Source of the DNA: Roseinatronobacter alkalisoli
Lineage (GTDB): Bacteria; Pseudomonadota; Alphaproteobacteria; Rhodobacterales; Rhodobacteraceae
Assembly (NCBI RefSeq): GCF_028745735.1
Contig: NZ_JAQZSM010000005.1
Span: 62,001-126,000, forward strand
Length of the DNA stretch: 64,000 bases
Direction: 5' to 3'
Position 1 is the stretch's first letter; each line of letters opens with the position of its first letter. The notes below the pieces were generated by a model. That model saw only the letters and a list, made by a program, of their open reading frames with translations, ran no database searches and was not told the DNA's origin. Below are positions 62,036 to 64,000 of the stretch, one piece after another. Both the position numbers and the translations under genes were made by a program.

Positions 62036-62934
62036 GTATTGCCGCATGCGTGGCGGTTGCTGGCTCTGGTCGCCACGAGCCAGCAACCGCCGCGCGGGTG
62101 ACATGGCGTGGCACGGCACTTGGGGCCGATGTCAGCATCACACTGGATGGACCCGAAGACCTGACGCGCCCGGCCCTTGCCCGCGCGCGGTTGGAAATTG
62201 ATGCATATGAGGCGCGCTTCAGTTTGTTTCGCGCCAACTCGGAACTTGTCAGACTGAATGCGCACGGGCATCTGCCCGATCTGGATGCGCGCTGGCATGA
62301 CATGCTGGCACTGTGCGACCGCTTGCATCGCGAAACCAATGGATTGTTTGACCCTACCATCCAGCCGCTATGGCTTGCCTATGCGGCTGGCGGCGTCCCG
62401 GATGAGGCGCGCGCATCGGTAGGTTGGGACCGCGTCACGCTGCCAGATGCGGCCCGGCGCGGGGTACGTCTTGGTGCGGGGCAGGCGCTTAGTTTTAACG
62501 GAATTGCGCAGGGCGCGGCCACAGATGCCGTCAGGAAGGTTCTGCAAGCCGCCGGAATGACGCGCGTGATGGTTGATATTGGCGAGGTGGCGACGCTTGG
62601 CGGGCCGTGGCATCTGGGCGCGTCGGACCCCGATCAGGGGCATTTTTCCACTGTTCAACTGGACGATATGGCAATGGCTGTTTCCAGCCCGGCGGCCTTG
62701 CGGCTGGACAACACAGCACATCATATTCTGCACCCGCATGGGCCTGCGCACCCCCGATGGTCCAGTGTTGCCGTCATCGCGCGCAGCGCGGCCATTGCGG
62801 ACGGGTTGTCCACTGCCGCATGTTTCATGGATAAGGCCGCGTTGCGGTCCTGCGCGATGCGTCTGGGCGGGATAGACCGGGTTCTTCTTCTGGATCGTCA
62901 TGGGGCCTGCGAGACAATACTGGTACAGGTCTGA
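62005..62934 (+). CDS. FAD:protein FMN transferase, ApbE/NosX-like
   Basis: A 309-residue periplasmic flavin transferase. The N-terminus FTRRRFLSIAACVAVAGSG is a twin-arginine signal. The ApbE core shows ARLEIDAYEARFSLFRANSEL, NGLFDPTIQPLW, FNGIAQGAATDAVRKVL, and DNTAHHILHP near the metal site. It would attach FMN to the threonine of the NosR-like protein encoded just upstream, and the overlapping genes support that pairing. NosX in nos operons has the same role. Confidence 0.88.
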   Translation: MRSFTRRRFLSIAACVAVAGSGRHEPATAARVTWRGTALGADVSITLDGPEDLTRPALARARLEIDAYEARFSLFRANSELVRLNAHGHLPDLDARWHDMLALCDRLHRETNGLFDPTIQPLWLAYAAGGVPDEARASVGWDRVTLPDAARRGVRLGAGQALSFNGIAQGAATDAVRKVLQAAGMTRVMVDIGEVATLGGPWHLGASDPDQGHFSTVQLDDMAMAVSSPAALRLDNTAHHILHPHGPAHPRWSSVAVIARSAAIADGLSTAACFMDKAALRSCAMRLGGIDRVLLLDRHGACETILVQV

Positions 62935-62994
62935 AGGCACCCTTGCTTTGCTGCGCGTTCGTGTGCGCAGTCGTTGGCAATGCCTGCGCAATTG

Positions 62995-63714
62995 TCACAA
63001 GGCGCGCATGATCGCCCTGTACCGATCAAGACTACCATCAAGATGCGCCTTCATTGCGACTTCGGCCGCGTCGGGGTCATTTGCGATGATGGCATCCAAA
63101 ATCAACGCATGTTCGCTCACGATATTGGGGTTTGGCCGGTAGGGCCGATGCGGCCCTGTGCCTGTAACAAGTTCGGCGCGTGGGGTCAGGCCGGGGCGGA
63201 TCAGAATCAGAAATTCCGGGAAGCGCCGGTTCTGCGAGGCCGTGGCAATCGCAAGATGGAAGGAAAAATCCGCTTCGCGTGTCGATTGGCCCTGTGCCAG
63301 CGCCGTTGCGAGCTGGTCATTGTGGCGCATCATTGCATCGATCTCAGTACCGGAGCGGCGCTGTGCGGCCAGCGCTGCCGCCCGGATTTCAAAAGCCGCG
63401 CGCAACTCGAACAATTCAATCACCGACGACAGGCGCGCAACATCCAGATCGGAGAAGGGGCGCTGCGTGCTTTGGGCCGGGTCGCAGGCGAAAGCGCCCG
63501 CGCCTTTGCGGGTTTCAACCAATGCTTCGCTGCGCAATTCGGCAAAAGCTTCCCGGACCACTGTCCGGCTGACGGAATATTGCTGCGTCAACGCTGATTC
63601 GCTGGGCAACCGTGCGCCGGGTTTGAAGGTGCCATTCAGGATTGAGAGTCGCAGATCATTTGCAATCCGCGCTGCGCGGGTCCGGTTCGGGGCAAGCATC
63701 TCTGGTGGGGTCAT
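62995..63714 (-). CDS. GntR-family (FadR/FCD subgroup) transcriptional regulator
   Basis: A 239-residue regulator. The winged helix spans about 10-75 (LRLSILNGTFKPGARLPSESALTQQYSVSRTVVREAFAEL). The all-helical FCD domain spans about 95-225 with the metal-ligand pattern D-x3-H (FSFHLAIA) and two later histidines. AAGGA stands before the ATG at 63714; an upstream ATG at 63789 is not supported. It is divergent from the enolase-superfamily gene at 63877, probably its target, with a sugar acid as effector. Confidence 0.9.
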   Translation of the reverse strand: MTPPEMLAPNRTRAARIANDLRLSILNGTFKPGARLPSESALTQQYSVSRTVVREAFAELRSEALVETRKGAGAFACDPAQSTQRPFSDLDVARLSSVIELFELRAAFEIRAAALAAQRRSGTEIDAMMRHNDQLATALAQGQSTREADFSFHLAIATASQNRRFPEFLILIRPGLTPRAELVTGTGPHRPYRPNPNIVSEHALILDAIIANDPDAAEVAMKAHLDGSLDRYRAIMRAL

Positions 63715-63806
63715 CAGACTGATCCTTCCTGAATTCGCTGCCGAACGGCACGCGTGTTGCAGTATATCGGACAAATTTGAACTGTGCAAAAGATCTGTTG
63801 ATAGAT

Positions 63807-63854
63807 TATGTCATATATGTCATACAAGTTGTTATACAGAGTCGGCAAGCCGAC
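63807..63854. promoter_or_regulatory. Divergent GntR/enolase regulatory repeats
   Basis: TATGTCATA is repeated in tandem at 63807-63815 and 63816-63824. ATGTCATACAA (63817-63827) and TTGTTATACAG (63829-63839) are each one mismatch from the FadR-type consensus TNGTNNNACNA. A GTCGGC-AA-GCCGAC palindrome follows at 63841-63854. These are candidate sites for the GntR product. Confidence 0.4.
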
Positions 63855-63876
63855 AGGAATACGGAGGAAGTCAGGC

Positions 63877-64000
63877 GTGATCATCACAGATGTTACCGTG
63901 CGGGTATTTAACCACAAGACACAACGCCATTCCGACAGCGCAGGCCATGCCCATCCCGGCCCGGCGCATGATGTACAGCAGGCAATTCTGACGATCCGCA
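63877..64000 (+). CDS. Enolase-superfamily (mandelate racemase/muconate lactonizing type) protein, N-terminal fragment cut by window end
   Basis: A GTG at 63877, eight bases after GGAGGA, opens a frame that runs off the window after 41 codons. The residues VIITDVTVRVFNHKTQRH and the following SDSAGHAHPG resemble the N-terminal capping domain of sugar-acid dehydratases in the enolase superfamily. Catalytic residues lie beyond the window. The divergent GntR gene and ribosome site support a real gene; the subfamily is a guess. Confidence 0.6.
   Translation, partial: MIITDVTVRVFNHKTQRHSDSAGHAHPGPAHDVQQAILTIR

Overview
The window is about 62-64 % GC and densely packed. Its proteins, codon use, many ABC/TRAP transporters, LysR/MarR/IclR/GntR regulators, a NosR-type protein and a cobalamin riboswitch suggest an alphaproteobacterium of the Rhodobacteraceae (Rhodobacterales). 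No rRNA, tRNA, CRISPR array, prophage or intact insertion sequence was seen. The taxonomic call is inference.

Layout. (1) 3-1987: the two ATPases of a peptide-type ABC importer whose permeases lie to the left. (2) 1997-3055: a tandem-domain MarR regulator facing a ten-kilobase operon (3397-13566). The operon encodes the binding protein of the importer, two DUF3237 proteins, a lignostilbene-type carotenoid oxygenase, a GMC oxidoreductase and three aldehyde dehydrogenases. (3) 14121-18103: an opposite-strand operon with a LigW/ACMSD-type decarboxylase and a TAXI-TRAP transporter, plus a divergent LysR gene. Together (1)-(3) look like a catabolic unit for lignin-derived dimers, most plausibly phenylcoumarans or stilbenes. 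DUF3237 proteins PhcF/PhcG, GMC oxidases PhcC/PhcD, LsdD, an aldehyde dehydrogenase and LigW act in that order in Sphingobium SYK-6.

(4) 19258-27525: a DeoR regulator and fructose-6-phosphate aldolase, a transglutaminase-like protein, a short MetE-type methionine synthase under a cobalamin riboswitch, an acidic OmpA-like protein, and an XylR/DmpR-like regulator that lacks the GAFTGA loop. (5) 27773-35820: benzaldehyde dehydrogenase, a coniferyl-alcohol-dehydrogenase-like SDR, an esterase and a complete branched-chain-type ABC importer, probably a second aromatic module. (6) 35879-43873: a complete peptide-type ABC importer ending in allophanate hydrolase, with a divergent LysR gene. (7) 43882-52286: a pectin/rhamnogalacturonan oligosaccharide module with an oxidoreductase, CUT1 ABC importer, GH105 hydrolase, IclR regulator and SGNH esterase. 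(8) 52442-55685: a DUF1932 dehydrogenase, a LysR protein with two HTH domains, and an Xre-RES toxin-antitoxin pair. (9) 55943-62934: a sulfate ABC importer followed by a NosR-ApbE pair. (10) 62995-64000: a GntR regulator divergent from a truncated enolase-superfamily gene.

Overall the region is an accessory catabolic island for plant-derived carbon: lignin dimers, aromatic aldehydes and pectin fragments. Each module carries its own importer and regulator. Many gene pairs overlap by ATGA, which indicates tight translational coupling.
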